The notes under the pieces are model-generated. The model saw only the letters and a program-made list of their open reading frames with translations. It did not search any database and was not told where the DNA came from. Both the position numbers and the translations under genes were made by a program. From Nocardia yamanashiensis NBRC 100130 (GTDB lineage: Bacteria; Actinomycetota; Actinomycetes; Mycobacteriales; Mycobacteriaceae), in assembly GCF_001613325.1 (NCBI RefSeq), contig NZ_BDCD01000013.1, forward strand, positions 124,001 through 188,000: a stretch of DNA of 64,000 nt, written 5' to 3'. This document shows, in pieces, positions 1 to 9,601 of the stretch (positions within the stretch are counted from its first letter, which is position 1; every line of letters starts with the position of its first letter).

Positions 1-311
1 GCGCGGCGGAAGTCGTCCATGGACAGGTTCTCGACGGTGCCCAGGACCGAGGCGCCCGCGTTGTTGACCACCGCGTCCAGCCGTCCGTAGTGGGCGATCA
101 CACCGGCCACGCACTCGCGGATCGACTCCCCGTCGGTGACATCCAGCCGCCGCACGTCCGCGCCGGTCTCGCGCACCGGATCGGCGCGATCGAGATTCCG
201 CAGCGTCGCCACGGTGGTGTAGTCGGCTTCCATCGCCGCCCAGGTCGCGGCCAGTCCGATACCGGTCGAAGTGCCGGTGATGAGAACAACCTTGTCGCCC
301 ATGCGGTTCAT
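1..311 (-). CDS. Short-chain dehydrogenase/reductase, C-terminus outside window
   Basis: The first 103 residues of an NAD(P)-dependent SDR oxidoreductase are visible; the gene runs off the left edge. The reading begins MNRMGDKVVLITGTSTGIG, giving the Rossmann glycine motif TGTSTGIG near residues 12-19, then VDVTD-like LDVTD and the NNAG motif near residue 86. The catalytic YxxxK lies beyond the window, so substrate and cofactor choice cannot be judged. A second in-frame ATG at 302 is an alternative start. It lies downstream of map in the same direction but is separated by a strong hairpin, so it is probably a separate transcript. Confidence 0.85.
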   Translation of the reverse strand, partial: MNRMGDKVVLITGTSTGIGLAATWAAMEADYTTVATLRNLDRADPVRETGADVRRLDVTDGESIRECVAGVIAHYGRLDAVVNNAGASVLGTVENLSMDDFRR

Positions 312-334
312 CAAACCAGCCCGGAAACGCCGAA

Positions 335-365
335 CGCCGCACCCGCCGGAAAGGCGGGCGCGGCG
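335..365 (-). terminator. Hairpin terminator after map
   Basis: Arms 335-347 and 353-365 pair over 13 bp with one mismatch around a 5-nt loop. The site lies just beyond the map stop codon. There is no long U-tract, as is usual in high-GC actinobacteria. Confidence 0.6.
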
Positions 366-381
366 TCGGAAGGAAAGGTGA

Positions 382-1182
382 CTACTCCGGGCGGAGGGTC
401 AGGATGCGCGGGCCGTCCTCGGTGACGGCGACCGTGTGCTCCCAGTGGGCGGCGCGGGAACCGTCTATGGTGACGACTGTCCAATCGTCTTCCAAGGTTT
501 CGGTTTCCGTGGTGCCGAGGGTCAGCATCGGCTCGATGGCCAGCACCGAACCGACCACGAGCTGCGGGCCCTTGCCGGGCTTGCCCTCGTTGGGAAGGAA
601 CGGATCCATGTGCATCTCACGGCCGATGGCGTGCCCGCCGTAACCGTCGACGATGCCATAGGCGCGACCGTGCTCGGCCTCGGCGGCGCGAGTGCCCAGC
701 TCGATGGCGTGCGAGACATCGGTGAGGCGGTTGCCGGGAAGCATGGCGGCGATGCCGGCCTCCATCGACAAACGCGTGGCCTCCGACAGCAGGCGATCGG
801 CTTCGATAATGGTGCCTACGCCGAAGGTCCAGGCGGAATCACCGTGCCAGCCTTCGAGAATCGCACCGCAGTCGATCGACACCAGGTCGCCCTCGGCGAG
901 GATGTCGTCCTTGGACGGGATCCCGTGGACGACACGATCGTTCACCGACGAGCAGATGGAGCCGGGGAAACCGTGGTAGCCCAGGAAGGACGGGATGGCC
1001 CCGGCCTCGCGGATGACCGATTCGGCGACCTCGTCCAGCTCCAGGGTGGAAACGCCGGGCTTGGCGGCGGCACGAACCGCCACCAGCGCACGCCCGACCA
1101 CGGCACCGGCCGCCGCCATGGCGTCCAGTTCACCGGAGGTGCGGAAAGGCACCACCTTTTTCTGCTTGCGGCCGAAGACCAT
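382..1182 (-). CDS. map: Type I methionine aminopeptidase
   Basis: This cytosolic metalloenzyme removes the initiator methionine from nascent proteins. The 266-residue protein carries the five metal ligands of the pita-bread fold: Asp in SIDCGA, Asp in WHGDSAW, His in [10 protein letters not shown], Glu in AIEPM and Glu in HWEHT. The length is normal for a bacterial enzyme with a short N-terminal extension. The ATG follows the adk stop codon directly, so translation is probably coupled. secY-adk-map is the classical end of the spc operon in actinobacteria. Confidence 0.97.
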   Translation of the reverse strand: MVFGRKQKKVVPFRTSGELDAMAAAGAVVGRALVAVRAAAKPGVSTLELDEVAESVIREAGAIPSFLGYHGFPGSICSSVNDRVVHGIPSKDDILAEGDLVSIDCGAILEGWHGDSAWTFGVGTIIEADRLLSEATRLSMEAGIAAMLPGNRLTDVSHAIELGTRAAEAEHGRAYGIVDGYGGHAIGREMHMDPFLPNEGKPGKGPQLVVGSVLAIEPMLTLGTTETETLEDDWTVVTIDGSRAAHWEHTVAVTEDGPRILTLRPE

Positions 1183-1728
1183 TCAGCGACCCAGCGCCTT
1201 CAGCGCACGCGCGTTCACGTCGTCGATCTCGCCGACGCCCTCGACCGTGACGACCAGGCCGTCATAGTGCTCGAGCAGCGGTTCGGTCTCCTCGCGGTAG
1301 ACGCGCATCCGGTTGCGGATGGTCTCCTCGGTGTCGTCGGCGCGACCGCGCGCCAGCATGCGGCCCACCACCACGTCCTCGTCCACCACGAAGCAGAGCA
1401 CGGCGTCGAGATCGTGACCCGACTCCTTGAGCATCTTCTCCAGGGCCTCGGCCTGGTCGACGGTGCGCGGGTAGCCGTCGAGCACGAAGCCGTTGGTGGC
1501 GTCGGGCTCGGCGATGCGGGACTCGACCATCCGGTTGGTCACATCGCTGGGGACCAGGTCACCGGCGTCGATGTACTTCTGGGCCTCGCGGCCGAGCGGA
1601 GTCTGCTGGCCGATGTTCGCCCGAAACAGGTCACCCGTCGAGATGTGCGGAACACCAAGCTTTTCCGACAGCAGCACGGCCTGCGTGCCCTTGCCGGCAC
1701 CGGGCGGTCCGAGCAGAACAACTCTCAC
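1183..1728 (-). CDS. adk: Adenylate kinase
   Basis: The enzyme interconverts ATP + AMP and 2 ADP. The 181-residue protein starts with the P-loop [10 protein letters not shown] (residues 7-16) and has the NMP-binding segment and the DGYPRT motif. It is the short form without a zinc-binding LID, typical of actinobacteria. The GTG start overlaps the secY stop (GTGA), showing translational coupling. map follows without a gap. Confidence 0.97.
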   Translation of the reverse strand: MRVVLLGPPGAGKGTQAVLLSEKLGVPHISTGDLFRANIGQQTPLGREAQKYIDAGDLVPSDVTNRMVESRIAEPDATNGFVLDGYPRTVDQAEALEKMLKESGHDLDAVLCFVVDEDVVVGRMLARGRADDTEETIRNRMRVYREETEPLLEHYDGLVVTVEGVGEIDDVNARALKALGR

Positions 1729-3044
1729 TTCAGGAACCCTTCGTAGTTTCGGTTCATCAACTGGCTCTCGATCTGCTTCACCGTATCGAGGCCGACGCTC
1801 ACCATGATCAGCACCGCGGTACCGCCGAACGGCAGGTTCTGCACGCCACCCGCATTGCCCATATTGAGGAACAGGTTCGGGAGCACGGCCACCGCGCCGA
1901 GGTAGAGCGAACCCGGCAGGGTGATGCGGCTGAGCACGTAGTTCAGGTAGTCGGCGGTCGGCTTACCGGGGCGATAGCCCGGGATGAAGCCACCGAACTT
2001 CTTCATCTCGTCCGCGCGCTCTTCGGGATTGAAGGTGATCGCGACATAGAAGTAGGTGAAGAAGACGATCAAAGCGAAGTAGACCGAGACATAAACCCAG
2101 TTGGTCGGATTGACCAGGTACTTCGAGATGAACTCCTGCCACGCGGCGGGGTCGCCGGTGCTCTTCTGGGTCAACTGCGCCAGCAGGTTCGGCAGATACA
2201 GCAGCGAGGACGCGAAGATCACCGGGATGACGCCGGCCTGGTTCACCTTCAGCGGCAGGTAGGTCGAGGAACCGCCGTACATCTTGCGGCCGACCACGCG
2301 CTTGGCGTACTGCACCGGGATCCGGCGCTGGCCCTGCTCGACGAAGATGACGGCCACGATCACCGCGAGCGCCGCGACCAGCACCAGGCTGAAGGTCAGG
2401 TGGCTCTTGGTATCCCAGATCATCTTGCCTTCGGACGGGATGCGCGCCGCGATGCCGGCGAAGATCAGCAGCGACATGCCGTTGCCGATGCCGCGCTCGG
2501 TGATCTGCTCACCGAACCACATGACCAGGGCCGCGCCGGCCGTCATGACCAGCACGATGATGATCATTCCGAAAACCGAATTGTCGGACAGGATGTCCTT
2601 CTGGCACCCGCGCAGCAGCTGACCGCGCGCAGCGAGCGCCACCAGACCCGTCGCCTGCAGGATCGCCAGCGCGACCGACAGATAACGGGTGTACTGGGTC
2701 ATTTTGGCCTGACCCGCCTGGCCTTCCTTGCGCAGTTCCTCGAACCGCGGAATCACGACGGTCAGCAGCTGGATGATGATGCTCGCGGTGATGTACGGCA
2801 TGATGCCGATCGCGAACACCGAAAGCTGCAGCAGCGCACCGCCGGAGAAAAGATTGATGAGCTGGTAGATACCGGCGGAATCACCGCCGTTGACCAGCTT
2901 GACGCAGTCCTGGACAGCTTTGTAATCCACGCCCGGGGACGGCAGGGAGGCACCGAGCCGGTACAGCGCGATGAGCCCCAGCGTGAAGAGAATCTTCCGC
3001 CGTAAGTCCGGGGTCCGGAAAGCCGACACGAAGGCGGAAAGCAC
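1725..3044 (-). CDS. secY: Preprotein translocase subunit SecY
   Basis: This is the channel subunit of the SecYEG translocon in the cytoplasmic membrane. The protein has about 10 hydrophobic segments and the conserved N-terminus [15 protein letters not shown], the plug region PSPGVDY, and [13 protein letters not shown] chose the GTG at 3044 because AGGAGG lies 5-6 nt upstream and the resulting 439 residues match the family. The longer reading to 3149 adds a non-homologous, cysteine-rich leader. Unlike the compact E. coli operon, 153 bp with a hairpin separates it from rplO, so secY-adk-map may have its own promoter. Confidence 0.96.
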   Translation of the reverse strand: MLSAFVSAFRTPDLRRKILFTLGLIALYRLGASLPSPGVDYKAVQDCVKLVNGGDSAGIYQLINLFSGGALLQLSVFAIGIMPYITASIIIQLLTVVIPRFEELRKEGQAGQAKMTQYTRYLSVALAILQATGLVALAARGQLLRGCQKDILSDNSVFGMIIIVLVMTAGAALVMWFGEQITERGIGNGMSLLIFAGIAARIPSEGKMIWDTKSHLTFSLVLVAALAVIVAVIFVEQGQRRIPVQYAKRVVGRKMYGGSSTYLPLKVNQAGVIPVIFASSLLYLPNLLAQLTQKSTGDPAAWQEFISKYLVNPTNWVYVSVYFALIVFFTYFYVAITFNPEERADEMKKFGGFIPGYRPGKPTADYLNYVLSRITLPGSLYLGAVAVLPNLFLNMGNAGGVQNLPFGGTAVLIMVSVGLDTVKQIESQLMNRNYEGFLK

Positions 3045-3144
3045 AGATCCTCCTGGCGAACGACATGGGTCAGGCCATGGATTAAGCGGGGGAAAGCCCG
3101 ATAACCATGACGGTGTTGGCAGACAACACTTGAACTTTAACAGC

Positions 3145-3177
3145 GACACCGGGCGAGCTCTCGACTCGCCCGGTGTC
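3145..3177 (-). terminator. Hairpin between rplO and secY
   Basis: A perfect 13-bp stem (3145-3157 with 3165-3177) and a 7-nt loop start 20 bp after the rplO stop. It probably terminates or attenuates the ribosomal protein transcript before secY. Confidence 0.65.
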
Positions 3178-3197
3178 TCCGTGTATTCAGGTTACCG

Positions 3198-3641
3198 TCA
3201 GGCCAGTTCGGTGGCGGTGCCACCGGCCGCGGTGATCTTCTCCTTGGCGGAGCCGGAGAACTTGTCCGCCGAGACCTGAACGGCCACAGCGATTTCGCCC
3301 TCCGCGAGCACCTTCACGAGCTCGTTCTTGCGAACGAGACCCTTGGCGACCAGTTCGGCCTTGCCAACGGTGCCGCCCTCGGGGAACACCCGGGCGATAT
3401 CGCCCACGTTCACGACCTGGTATTCGGTGCGGAACGGGTTGGTGAAGCCCTTGAGCTTGGGCAGACGCATGTGAATCGGCATCTGACCGCCCTCGAAGCG
3501 GACCGGGACGTTCTTGCGAGCCTTCGTACCCTTGGTACCGCGGCCCGCGGTCTTGCCCTTGGAGCCTTCACCGCGACCCACACGGGTCTTCTCGGTCTTG
3601 GCGCCCGGGGCAGGACGCAGGTGATGCAACTTGATGGTCAT
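3198..3641 (-). CDS. rplO: 50S ribosomal protein L15
   Basis: This large-subunit assembly protein binds 23S rRNA. The 147 residues have the basic N-terminal half ([17 protein letters not shown]) and the FEGGQMP loop typical of L15. The gene starts 3 bp after rpmD ends and is the last ribosomal protein gene before a hairpin. Confidence 0.97.
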   Translation of the reverse strand: MTIKLHHLRPAPGAKTEKTRVGRGEGSKGKTAGRGTKGTKARKNVPVRFEGGQMPIHMRLPKLKGFTNPFRTEYQVVNVGDIARVFPEGGTVGKAELVAKGLVRKNELVKVLAEGEIAVAVQVSADKFSGSAKEKITAAGGTATELA

Positions 3642-3644
3642 GCT

Positions 3645-3824
3645 TTAGACCTCCTCAACGACTACGAGGTGGCGCACGACGTTGATCAGGCCGCGGTTCT
3701 GCGCGTTGTCCGCACGCACCACGGTCTGGCGGATGCCGCGCAGCCCGAGGGTGCGCAGGGATTCCCGCTGGTTCGCCTTGGCGCCGATGCTGGACTTGAC
3801 CTGGGTAACTTTCAGATCTGCCAT
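3645..3824 (-). CDS. rpmD: 50S ribosomal protein L30
   Basis: A 59-residue protein beginning [16 protein letters not shown], with the L30 core [16 protein letters not shown] chose the ATG at 3824 rather than longer in-frame readings, because it gives the family length and sits 1 bp after the rpsE stop. It is in the standard order rpsE-rpmD-rplO. Confidence 0.96.
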   Translation of the reverse strand: MADLKVTQVKSSIGAKANQRESLRTLGLRGIRQTVVRADNAQNRGLINVVRHLVVVEEV

Positions 3825-3825
3825 G

Positions 3826-4470
3826 TCAGACTCCCTGTCCCGCGCGTGCACGCAGCATGCCGGCCGGGGCCACGTCCTCGATCGGCAGGCCACGACGGGC
3901 CGCGACCTCTTCGGGACGCTGCAGCTGCTTGAGGGCAGCCACCGTGGCGTGCACGACGTTGATGGCGTTGTCGCTACCGAGCGACTTGGCCAGAATGTCG
4001 TGGATGCCGGCGCACTCGAGAACGGCACGCGCGGCGCCACCGGCGATCACACCGGTACCGGGCGAAGCCGGACGCAGCATGACGACACCGGCAGCCGCCT
4101 CACCCTGAACCGGGTGGGTGATGGTGGAGCCGATCATCGGAACGCGGAAGAAGCCCTTGCGAGCCTCCTCGACACCCTTCTGGATGGCCGCGGGAACTTC
4201 CTTGGCCTTGCCGTAGCCGACGCCGACCAGACCGTTGCCGTCACCGACGATCACGAGGGCGGTGAAGCTGAAGCGACGACCACCCTTCACGACCTTGGAG
4301 ACGCGGTTGATCGCGACTACGCGCTCGAGCTGGTTCTTCTCGGCAGCGTTGTCCCGGCGATCGTTGCCGCCGCGGCGGTCGCGACCGCCACCACGCTGAT
4401 CGCGGTCATTGCCACCATTCTGTCCGGCGGGACCGTTGTTTCCGCCGTCGCGCCGCTGACGTCCCGGCAT
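3826..4470 (-). CDS. rpsE: 30S ribosomal protein S5
   Basis: A small-subunit protein involved in decoding accuracy. The 214 residues start with a low-complexity Gly/Arg/Asn/Asp extension of about 50 residues, followed by the S5 dsRBD-like domain ([21 protein letters not shown]) and the C-terminal domain with GSTITHPV. A long N-terminal extension is common in actinobacterial S5. It lies between rplR and rpmD. Confidence 0.97.
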   Translation of the reverse strand: MPGRQRRDGGNNGPAGQNGGNDRDQRGGGRDRRGGNDRRDNAAEKNQLERVVAINRVSKVVKGGRRFSFTALVIVGDGNGLVGVGYGKAKEVPAAIQKGVEEARKGFFRVPMIGSTITHPVQGEAAAGVVMLRPASPGTGVIAGGAARAVLECAGIHDILAKSLGSDNAINVVHATVAALKQLQRPEEVAARRGLPIEDVAPAGMLRARAGQGV

Positions 4471-4501
4471 CAGACGTTCCCTTCGTTCGCAGTGTTGATC
4501 A

Positions 4502-4909
4502 TCAGAACTTCAGCCCACCTTCACGGGCGGCATCGGCGAGCGCCGCGATGCGGCCGTGGTAGTCGTGACCACCACGGTCGAACACGACCGCCTCGATACC
4601 GGCAGCCTTGGCGCGGGCGGCGAGCAGCTCGCCGACCTTGGCGCCCTTGGCGGACTTGTCACCCTCGAAGGCACGCACATCGGCCTCGATGGACGACGCG
4701 GCGGCAATGGTCTTGCCGGCGGAGTCGTCGATCAGCTGAGCGTGCAGGTGACGCGACGAGCGGTTCACGACGAGGCGCGGACGCTCGGTGGTTCCGACGA
4801 CCTTCTTCCGCAGACGGAAGTGGCGGCGCGTCTTGGACAGACGACGCTTGGTCGAAGCATCCTTGCCGATCGGCAGGCGCTTGGCCTTCTGGTTTTCAGT
4901 CTGTGCCAT
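4502..4909 (-). CDS. rplR: 50S ribosomal protein L18
   Basis: This protein binds 5S rRNA in the central protuberance. The 135 residues contain the L18 core [21 protein letters not shown] and the C-terminal [26 protein letters not shown]. It begins 3 bp after rplF and is followed by rpsE after about 30 bp. Confidence 0.97.
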   Translation of the reverse strand: MAQTENQKAKRLPIGKDASTKRRLSKTRRHFRLRKKVVGTTERPRLVVNRSSRHLHAQLIDDSAGKTIAAASSIEADVRAFEGDKSAKGAKVGELLAARAKAAGIEAVVFDRGGHDYHGRIAALADAAREGGLKF

Positions 4910-4912
4910 GGC

Positions 4913-5452
4913 TTACTTACCCGTCTTTCCGACCTTGCGGCGAACGACCTCGCCGGCGTAGCGGATGCCCTTGCCCTTGTACGGGTCGGGCTTACGCAGG
5001 CCGTGGATCACCGCGGCGATCTGGCCGACCTTCTGCTTGTCGATACCCGACACCGAGAACTTGGTCGGGGACTCCACCGCGAAAGTGATGCCCTCGGGGG
5101 CGTCGACCGGGACCGGGTGGCTGTAGCCCAGGGCGAACTCGAGGTTCGAGCCCTTGGCCTGCACGCGGTAACCGACGCCGAAGATTTCCATCTTCTTCTC
5201 GTAGCCCTTGGTGACGCCCTCGATCATGTTGGCGATCAGAGTGCGGGTCAGGCCGTGCAGAGCGCGGTTCTGGCGCTCGTCGTTCGGACGAACGACCTCG
5301 AGCTCACCGGACTCCGCGCGGGCGACGGTGATCGGCTCGGCGACAACGTGGGACAGGGTGCCCTTGGAACCCTTGACCGTCACGTTCTGGCCGTCGATGG
5401 TCACCTCGACGCCGGCGGGAACCGGGATCGGCTTCTTACCGATACGCGACAT
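4913..5452 (-). CDS. rplF: 50S ribosomal protein L6
   Basis: This large-subunit protein lies near the factor-binding site. The 179 residues begin [17 protein letters not shown] and contain the C-terminal signature [19 protein letters not shown]. It follows rpsH by 14 bp in the usual spc order. Confidence 0.98.
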   Translation of the reverse strand: MSRIGKKPIPVPAGVEVTIDGQNVTVKGSKGTLSHVVAEPITVARAESGELEVVRPNDERQNRALHGLTRTLIANMIEGVTKGYEKKMEIFGVGYRVQAKGSNLEFALGYSHPVPVDAPEGITFAVESPTKFSVSGIDKQKVGQIAAVIHGLRKPDPYKGKGIRYAGEVVRRKVGKTGK

Positions 5453-5466
5453 TGTTCCTACCTCCC

Positions 5467-5865
5467 TTACCAGACGTAGGCGAGGACTTCCCCGCCTACA
5501 CCCTGCTGCTTGGCCTGACGGTCAGTGAGCAGACCGGAGGACGTGGAGATGATCGCCACGCCGAGGCCGCCAAGCACCTTGGGCAGGTTGGTGGACTTCG
5601 CGTAGACCCGCAGGCCCGGCTTGGACACGCGGCGGACACCCTGCAGGGAGCGCTCGCGGGACGGGCCGTACTTCAGGTCGACGATCAGGGTCTTGCCGAC
5701 GTTCGCGTCTTCGGTGCGGTAGTCGGCGATGTAGCCCTCACGCTTCAGGATCTCGGCGATGTTCACCTTGATCTTCGAGTGCGGAGCCTTCACCTGATCG
5801 TGGTACGCCGAGTTGGCGTTGCGCAGACGGGTCAAGAAGTCTGCGATCGGATCAGTCATGGTCAT
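5467..5865 (-). CDS. rpsH: 30S ribosomal protein S8
   Basis: A 16S rRNA-binding protein; in E. coli S8 is the spc operon repressor. The 132 residues start [27 protein letters not shown] and end in GGEVLAYVW. It is the first gene of the downstream half of a split spc operon. rpsN, its usual upstream neighbour, lies more than 7 kb away, and rpsH has its own promoter and a leader of about 175 nt that resembles the rplN leader. Confidence 0.98.
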   Translation of the reverse strand: MTMTDPIADFLTRLRNANSAYHDQVKAPHSKIKVNIAEILKREGYIADYRTEDANVGKTLIVDLKYGPSRERSLQGVRRVSKPGLRVYAKSTNLPKVLGGLGVAIISTSSGLLTDRQAKQQGVGGEVLAYVW

Positions 5866-6047
5866 GTTTGACCGTTACCTTTCTCGCCGCGGTTCCCATA
5901 CAGCACCGTCAAACATTCGGCGGCAGTGGGCCTACGACAATTCGGGGCGGTCCAGCCGGGGTTGCCCGACCGGATGATTCGCGCGTGCGTGGAGCACGTC
6001 ACGCGGGCGGACGCCAGCGGACATAGGTGTGCCCAAGCAACCGGTCT

Positions 6048-6076
6048 AGTGTAGACAAGCCCTCTGAGCTCACCAA
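6048..6076 (-). promoter_or_regulatory. Promoter of rpsH and the downstream spc genes
   Basis: On the minus strand, TTGGTG (6071-6076), a 17-bp spacer and TACACT (6048-6053) form a sigma-A type promoter. The surrounding 23 bp (6037-6059) match the rplN promoter at 20 positions. The transcript would have a 5' leader of about 175 nt. Confidence 0.7.
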
Positions 6077-6108
6077 ATCGGGGTGAGCGACTCCACACCC
6101 GGACCGAC

Positions 6109-6357
6109 TCAGCCGCCGTAGATGACATCCCCCGGCTCGACGCGCCCCGAGATCTCCTCGGAGAACACGAACGAGAACTCCCCCGGCTCCCGCTGATGCA
6201 AATCCATGGATTCGAGCCGTCCCTCGATCACCACGCCACCGGACTTGTGCAGCCGGACGGCCTGCCCGATCTCGAAGTCACCGATCGCACGCCCGACCAC
6301 GAAAGGCCGGGGCATGAAGCTGACCGGAAAGATATGCAGGACATGGAATTCACTCAT
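6109..6357 (-). CDS. Small protein, candidate immunity protein of the adjacent toxin
   Basis: An acidic 82-residue protein (MSEFHVLHIFPVSFM...) with no family I recognise. It has several short alternating hydrophobic stretches and looks beta-rich (GQAVRLHKSGGVVIEGRL). Its ATG overlaps the toxin stop region by a base, the usual position of an immunity gene directly downstream of a polymorphic toxin. Base composition is less GC-rich than the flanking ribosomal genes, like the toxin tail. The immunity role is inferred from position only. Confidence 0.6.
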   Translation of the reverse strand: MSEFHVLHIFPVSFMPRPFVVGRAIGDFEIGQAVRLHKSGGVVIEGRLESMDLHQREPGEFSFVFSEEISGRVEPGDVIYGG

Positions 6358-7745
6358 TACCGGCCACCCTTTCGTGCGAGATACTTCTCCCAGAACGCTT
6401 GGTCAGCGGCATAGGCTTCGTCTTCCAAGGCTTTGGTCACACCCGATCCGACCACTCGACCTTCCCGGTATTGGTCGATGTGAACGCGCTCGTGAATGAT
6501 GTTCCTGACCAACGATTCTTCGTCCGCAAATGTTGCGGGTGCAAAGTTGATAGACCCGGACTGAGTACTGGCGCTGGCTTGCTGGTAGTCGTAATACCGA
6601 ACGTCCTCAGGCGAGCTCGCGATATTGATCTCGATCCCCTCCAAGTCGACACCCAACTCGTCGGCGTACTGCTGAATGGTCTCACGCGTCATCGGAAGAT
6701 GATCACCGCTGTCCAGCACCTCCCGATTCGTACGGTTCCCGATCCTGGAAAACAGCCCTGGCCTCGCTGGCATAGAGCTGGGCAGCTTTCCTCGCAGTCG
6801 CACCAGCAAGTCCCTGACCGCTTGCCTCGCGTTGGCCAATCCAGCCCGGGCACCCTCCGTGAGCCCCTTGATCTGAGACACCTTGCGCGCCTTCCACAGA
6901 CGCACGGCATCCTTGATTTTCCCCGCCCACTTCCGCAGGGTTTCGAGGCTCTTGATCGCGGTAATTGCACCGGCGCCGAAGCTCACGGCCGCAGCCACGA
7001 TGGTTATCGCGGCATCGATGGCGAGTTCCTTGGCCAGATCGGACAGAAAGCCTTTGATCTCATCGCGAAGCTCGTTGAGGGCGTCGCGGTAGTCGGTGCA
7101 GGACTTGGCTATGTCCTTGCAGGAGTTGAGGAGTTGGGCGATGGCGGATTCGAGGGACTTCAGGTCTTGGCCGGCTTGGATCGCGTCGGGGGCGGTCATG
7201 TTGTCGAAAAGGCCGGCGGCGATGGTGATTTTGTCTTTGGCGTTGGTGTTTTGGTATGTGGTGCCGAGGCGGTCCCAGGCGTCGGCGGCTTTCAGCAGTT
7301 TGTCGGTGTCGCCGTCGGGGACGGGGACGCCGATTTCGCTCAGGAGGCCGATGCTTTCGTCGATGATGCCCTTGCCGGTGCCGCCCGCCGAGGCGGGGAC
7401 GGAGTAGGGGCCGAAGACGGGGGTGCCGCGGTCCGCGGGGCGTTGGGGTTGCGGGGTGCCTTGCAAGGCGGAGTCGGCTTGGGCGTGGTTGAAGCCGAGG
7501 TCGTTGAGGGCGGTGCCGTAGGCGTTGAGGGTGGAGTGGACTTCGGCGAAGAAGGACACCATTTGGTAGGCGGCGGTGTCGTAGGAGGTGGCCCACGCCT
7601 TGCCGTCTTCGTCTACGCCTGCCATGGCTCCGCAACCCGAAAGCTCGCGGAAGATGTAGAGGAAGCTGTCGCGGAGGGCTTCGGCGGCATCGAAGCAGTT
7701 GGTGGCGGCTTGGTAGTAGCCCTTGGGGTCGACGTCCAACGCCAT
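6357..7745 (-). CDS. Type VII-secreted polymorphic toxin with C-terminal metallopeptidase-like domain
   Basis: The 462-residue protein starts with a helical WXG100-like region (residues 1-100; GKAWATSYDTAAYQM), then a linker and helical region (about 130-300) with a hydrophobic Ala/Val segment near 245-265. The C-terminal domain (about 345-462) has a zincin motif HERVH at 418-422 and a possible third ligand in EDEAY near 441-445. Two WXG100 genes lie directly upstream and a small candidate immunity gene downstream, the standard T7SS toxin arrangement. DNA encoding the last 230 or so residues is visibly lower in GC than the N-terminal part, as when toxin tips are exchanged. Toxicity and secretion are inferences; no ESX secretion machinery is in the window. 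Confidence 0.7.
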   Translation of the reverse strand: MALDVDPKGYYQAATNCFDAAEALRDSFLYIFRELSGCGAMAGVDEDGKAWATSYDTAAYQMVSFFAEVHSTLNAYGTALNDLGFNHAQADSALQGTPQPQRPADRGTPVFGPYSVPASAGGTGKGIIDESIGLLSEIGVPVPDGDTDKLLKAADAWDRLGTTYQNTNAKDKITIAAGLFDNMTAPDAIQAGQDLKSLESAIAQLLNSCKDIAKSCTDYRDALNELRDEIKGFLSDLAKELAIDAAITIVAAAVSFGAGAITAIKSLETLRKWAGKIKDAVRLWKARKVSQIKGLTEGARAGLANARQAVRDLLVRLRGKLPSSMPARPGLFSRIGNRTNREVLDSGDHLPMTRETIQQYADELGVDLEGIEINIASSPEDVRYYDYQQASASTQSGSINFAPATFADEESLVRNIIHERVHIDQYREGRVVGSGVTKALEDEAYAADQAFWEKYLARKGGR

Positions 7746-7748
7746 GGC

Positions 7749-8051
7749 TCAGACGCCCAGGATGCGGAGGTTGGCGGCGACGGCGCCGGTGTAGGCCTCG
7801 TGGGCCGTTTTCACCGCGGTGCGGACTTCGGCGAGGCCGTCTTGGACATCGGTCGCGCCGGCCAGCCATTTGGTGTGCGCTTCCGCGTAGGCGGCGGCCG
7901 CGCCGCCGGTCCAGGTCGCGCCGACCTCGGTGGCTTTTCGGTCGATGGCCGCGAGTTGATCGGAGATGAAGCCTGCGAGGCTGCCGATGCGGGCGGCGAG
8001 GTTATCCAGTTTTTCCAGATCGACCGAGAAGGCCGTGGCGTCCGCTGTCAT
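7749..8051 (-). CDS. WXG100 family protein (EsxA/EsxB-like)
   Basis: A 100-residue helical-hairpin protein with the central WTG turn (ATWTGGAAAAYAEAHTKW), as in ESAT-6/CFP-10 relatives. Such proteins pair and chaperone or accompany type VII substrates. Its start overlaps the stop of the second WXG100 gene and the toxin starts 4 bp after it ends, so the three are probably co-translated. Its partner is probably the 8048-8377 product. Confidence 0.85.
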   Translation of the reverse strand: MTADATAFSVDLEKLDNLAARIGSLAGFISDQLAAIDRKATEVGATWTGGAAAAYAEAHTKWLAGATDVQDGLAEVRTAVKTAHEAYTGAVAANLRILGV

Positions 8052-8377
8052 CGGAGATTTCCGGTCGGCAAGTCCAGCGAGGTCACGCCGTCGGCGAACG
8101 CCTGATCGGTGTCGCGGACGGTTTCGGCGGTGACGCCTAGGCCGGCAGCCAGCTCGAACAGGGCGTCCCAGACCTGGACCGCGCCTTCATGGAACTCACC
8201 CCAGCCTGCGGCGAAAACCTTCGCGTTATTGCCCACCCAGCGGCCGAGCATGTCCTGGACGTCGGAGTCGAGCGAGGCATAGCCGTCTCGGCACTGACAG
8301 GCGACGTCATAGGCCAACCGTCCCAATGCCCGCACCTCGTCAGGCGGCACCGCCAGCGTCGATACATCCCCAGCCAC
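8048..8377 (-). CDS. WXG100-like protein, second of the pair
   Basis: A 109-residue protein with a WVG turn (DMLGRWVGNNAKVFAAGWGEFHEG) between two predicted helices. It is the first gene of the toxin operon and overlaps the next by 4 bp. It probably forms a heterodimer with its neighbour, as Esx pairs do. The divergent region to the AHSA1 gene (8378-8609) should contain its promoter; I see no clear operator there. Confidence 0.8.
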   Translation of the reverse strand: MAGDVSTLAVPPDEVRALGRLAYDVACQCRDGYASLDSDVQDMLGRWVGNNAKVFAAGWGEFHEGAVQVWDALFELAAGLGVTAETVRDTDQAFADGVTSLDLPTGNLR

Positions 8378-8609
8378 CCCGCGCCCCCTTCATCCCAGCG
8401 ATCTTCCGGCACACCGTACCTGAACTGCGATCACTCGAGAATCCCCAGCAGGGCGGAAGGCACTACTTCGCACACGGCAAAGAACAGGCGTCGCGGTATC
8501 GCCGGACTGGCTACTGCCGTTTGCAGCCGTCTGCGATGAGTTCCGGGGGCGAACGGCGTCCACATTTTCGAGGCCGCGGATCGGTGGCCAATGACGAGAG
8601 GACAGGACG

Positions 8610-9083
8610 ATGAGCACTCCGGAAACCACTTTCACTGCTGAGCCGGGCAGCCTGGCGGCGACCACCGTCGCGGTCATCGACGCGCCGAAGGAGGCCGTGT
8701 ACCGGGCCTACACCGAGATCGATCTGTTGGTGCGGTGGTGGGGGCCGCGGGAGTTGACGAGCAAGGTGGAGCGGTTCGAGGCGGTTACGGGTGGGTCTTG
8801 GCGGATTGTGCATGTCGATCCGGCGGGTGGGGAATACGGGTTCGGCGGGGTTTATCACGAGGTGAGCGCTGACCGGATCGTGAACACCTTCGAGTTCGAT
8901 GGCATGCCGGGGCATGTGTCGATGGAAACCGTCACGTTCGAGGAAGTGGACGGGAAGACCCGAGTGAGTTCGGTGTCGGTGTTCCAGTCCGTGGAAGACC
9001 GGGATGGGATGGCGGCTTCGGGGATGGCGGAGTTCGCGCCGATCGGGATGGCGCAGTTGCAGGAAGTGGCTGCCGGGTTGTGA
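8610..9083 (+). CDS. AHSA1/SRPBCC domain protein
   Basis: A 157-residue protein of the START/Bet v1-like fold. Family marks are DAPKEAVYRAYTEIDLLVRWWGP near the N-terminus, GGSWRIVHVDPAG, the central YHEVSADRIVNTFEF strand and the C-terminal helix. Members bind small hydrophobic ligands or act as stress proteins; the ligand is unknown. The ATG is preceded by AGGACAGGACG. It is transcribed divergently from the WXG100/toxin operon. Confidence 0.85.
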   Translation: MSTPETTFTAEPGSLAATTVAVIDAPKEAVYRAYTEIDLLVRWWGPRELTSKVERFEAVTGGSWRIVHVDPAGGEYGFGGVYHEVSADRIVNTFEFDGMPGHVSMETVTFEEVDGKTRVSSVSVFQSVEDRDGMAASGMAEFAPIGMAQLQEVAAGL

Positions 9084-9163
9084 GGGTGGGTGGAAGTTGC
9101 CGCTGCTGGAACGCATTCGGTTGTTAGGATCGGGCTTTCTGATCGGCGGTTCGGGGGAAGTCT

Positions 9164-9568
9164 GTGCGCGGCAAAGCATTCGGGGCGATGGATGGCGGGA
9201 AACGGCGGATGTCGCGGCGGGTGGCGTATGCGTTGCCCGCCGCGGTGGCGGCATCGCTGCTCGCTAGCGGGTGCGGGGCCGTGGGGAAGACGCCCAAGCC
9301 GAAGGCGCCGGTCAGCGCCACTGTTTCCAAGACCGCGGTGACCAGCAGTCCGGCCGCGCCGCGGACTACGACTTCGACGGCGGCGCCGAAAGTTCTGACC
9401 ACCACACCCGGCGCGGGCGGTCGGCCGAATACGGGCGGCGTGCCCGGAACCAGTAATGCGCCCGGCAGCGGGAGCGGCGGTAACCCGTCGACGGGCGAGA
9501 AGGCTCCGAGCGGCGGCGGGATCGAGCGCGGCGGGCTGGGCGGCGGGTCCGACAGCGGTGGCAGCTAG
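9164..9568 (+). CDS. Small Ser/Thr/Gly/Pro-rich lipoprotein
   Basis: The 134 residues begin with an arginine-containing signal peptide ending in the lipobox LASGC (cysteine near residue 37), followed by a low-complexity Ser/Thr/Pro/Gly tail without a recognisable fold. It should be lipid-anchored outside the cytoplasmic membrane. I used the GTG at 9164 because GGGGGAAG precedes it; ATGs at 9188 and 9209 are alternatives that keep the signal peptide. Function is unknown. Confidence 0.65.
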   Translation: MRGKAFGAMDGGKRRMSRRVAYALPAAVAASLLASGCGAVGKTPKPKAPVSATVSKTAVTSSPAAPRTTTSTAAPKVLTTTPGAGGRPNTGGVPGTSNAPGSGSGGNPSTGEKAPSGGGIERGGLGGGSDSGGS

Positions 9569-9601
9569 TGAATTCGATGGATCAGCAAGGGAGTTGGGGC
9601 C

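Noticed and set aside
5862..6128. Open frame in the rpsH leader
   Set aside because: It overlaps the promoter and leader of rpsH, has no ribosome binding site and no family resemblance.
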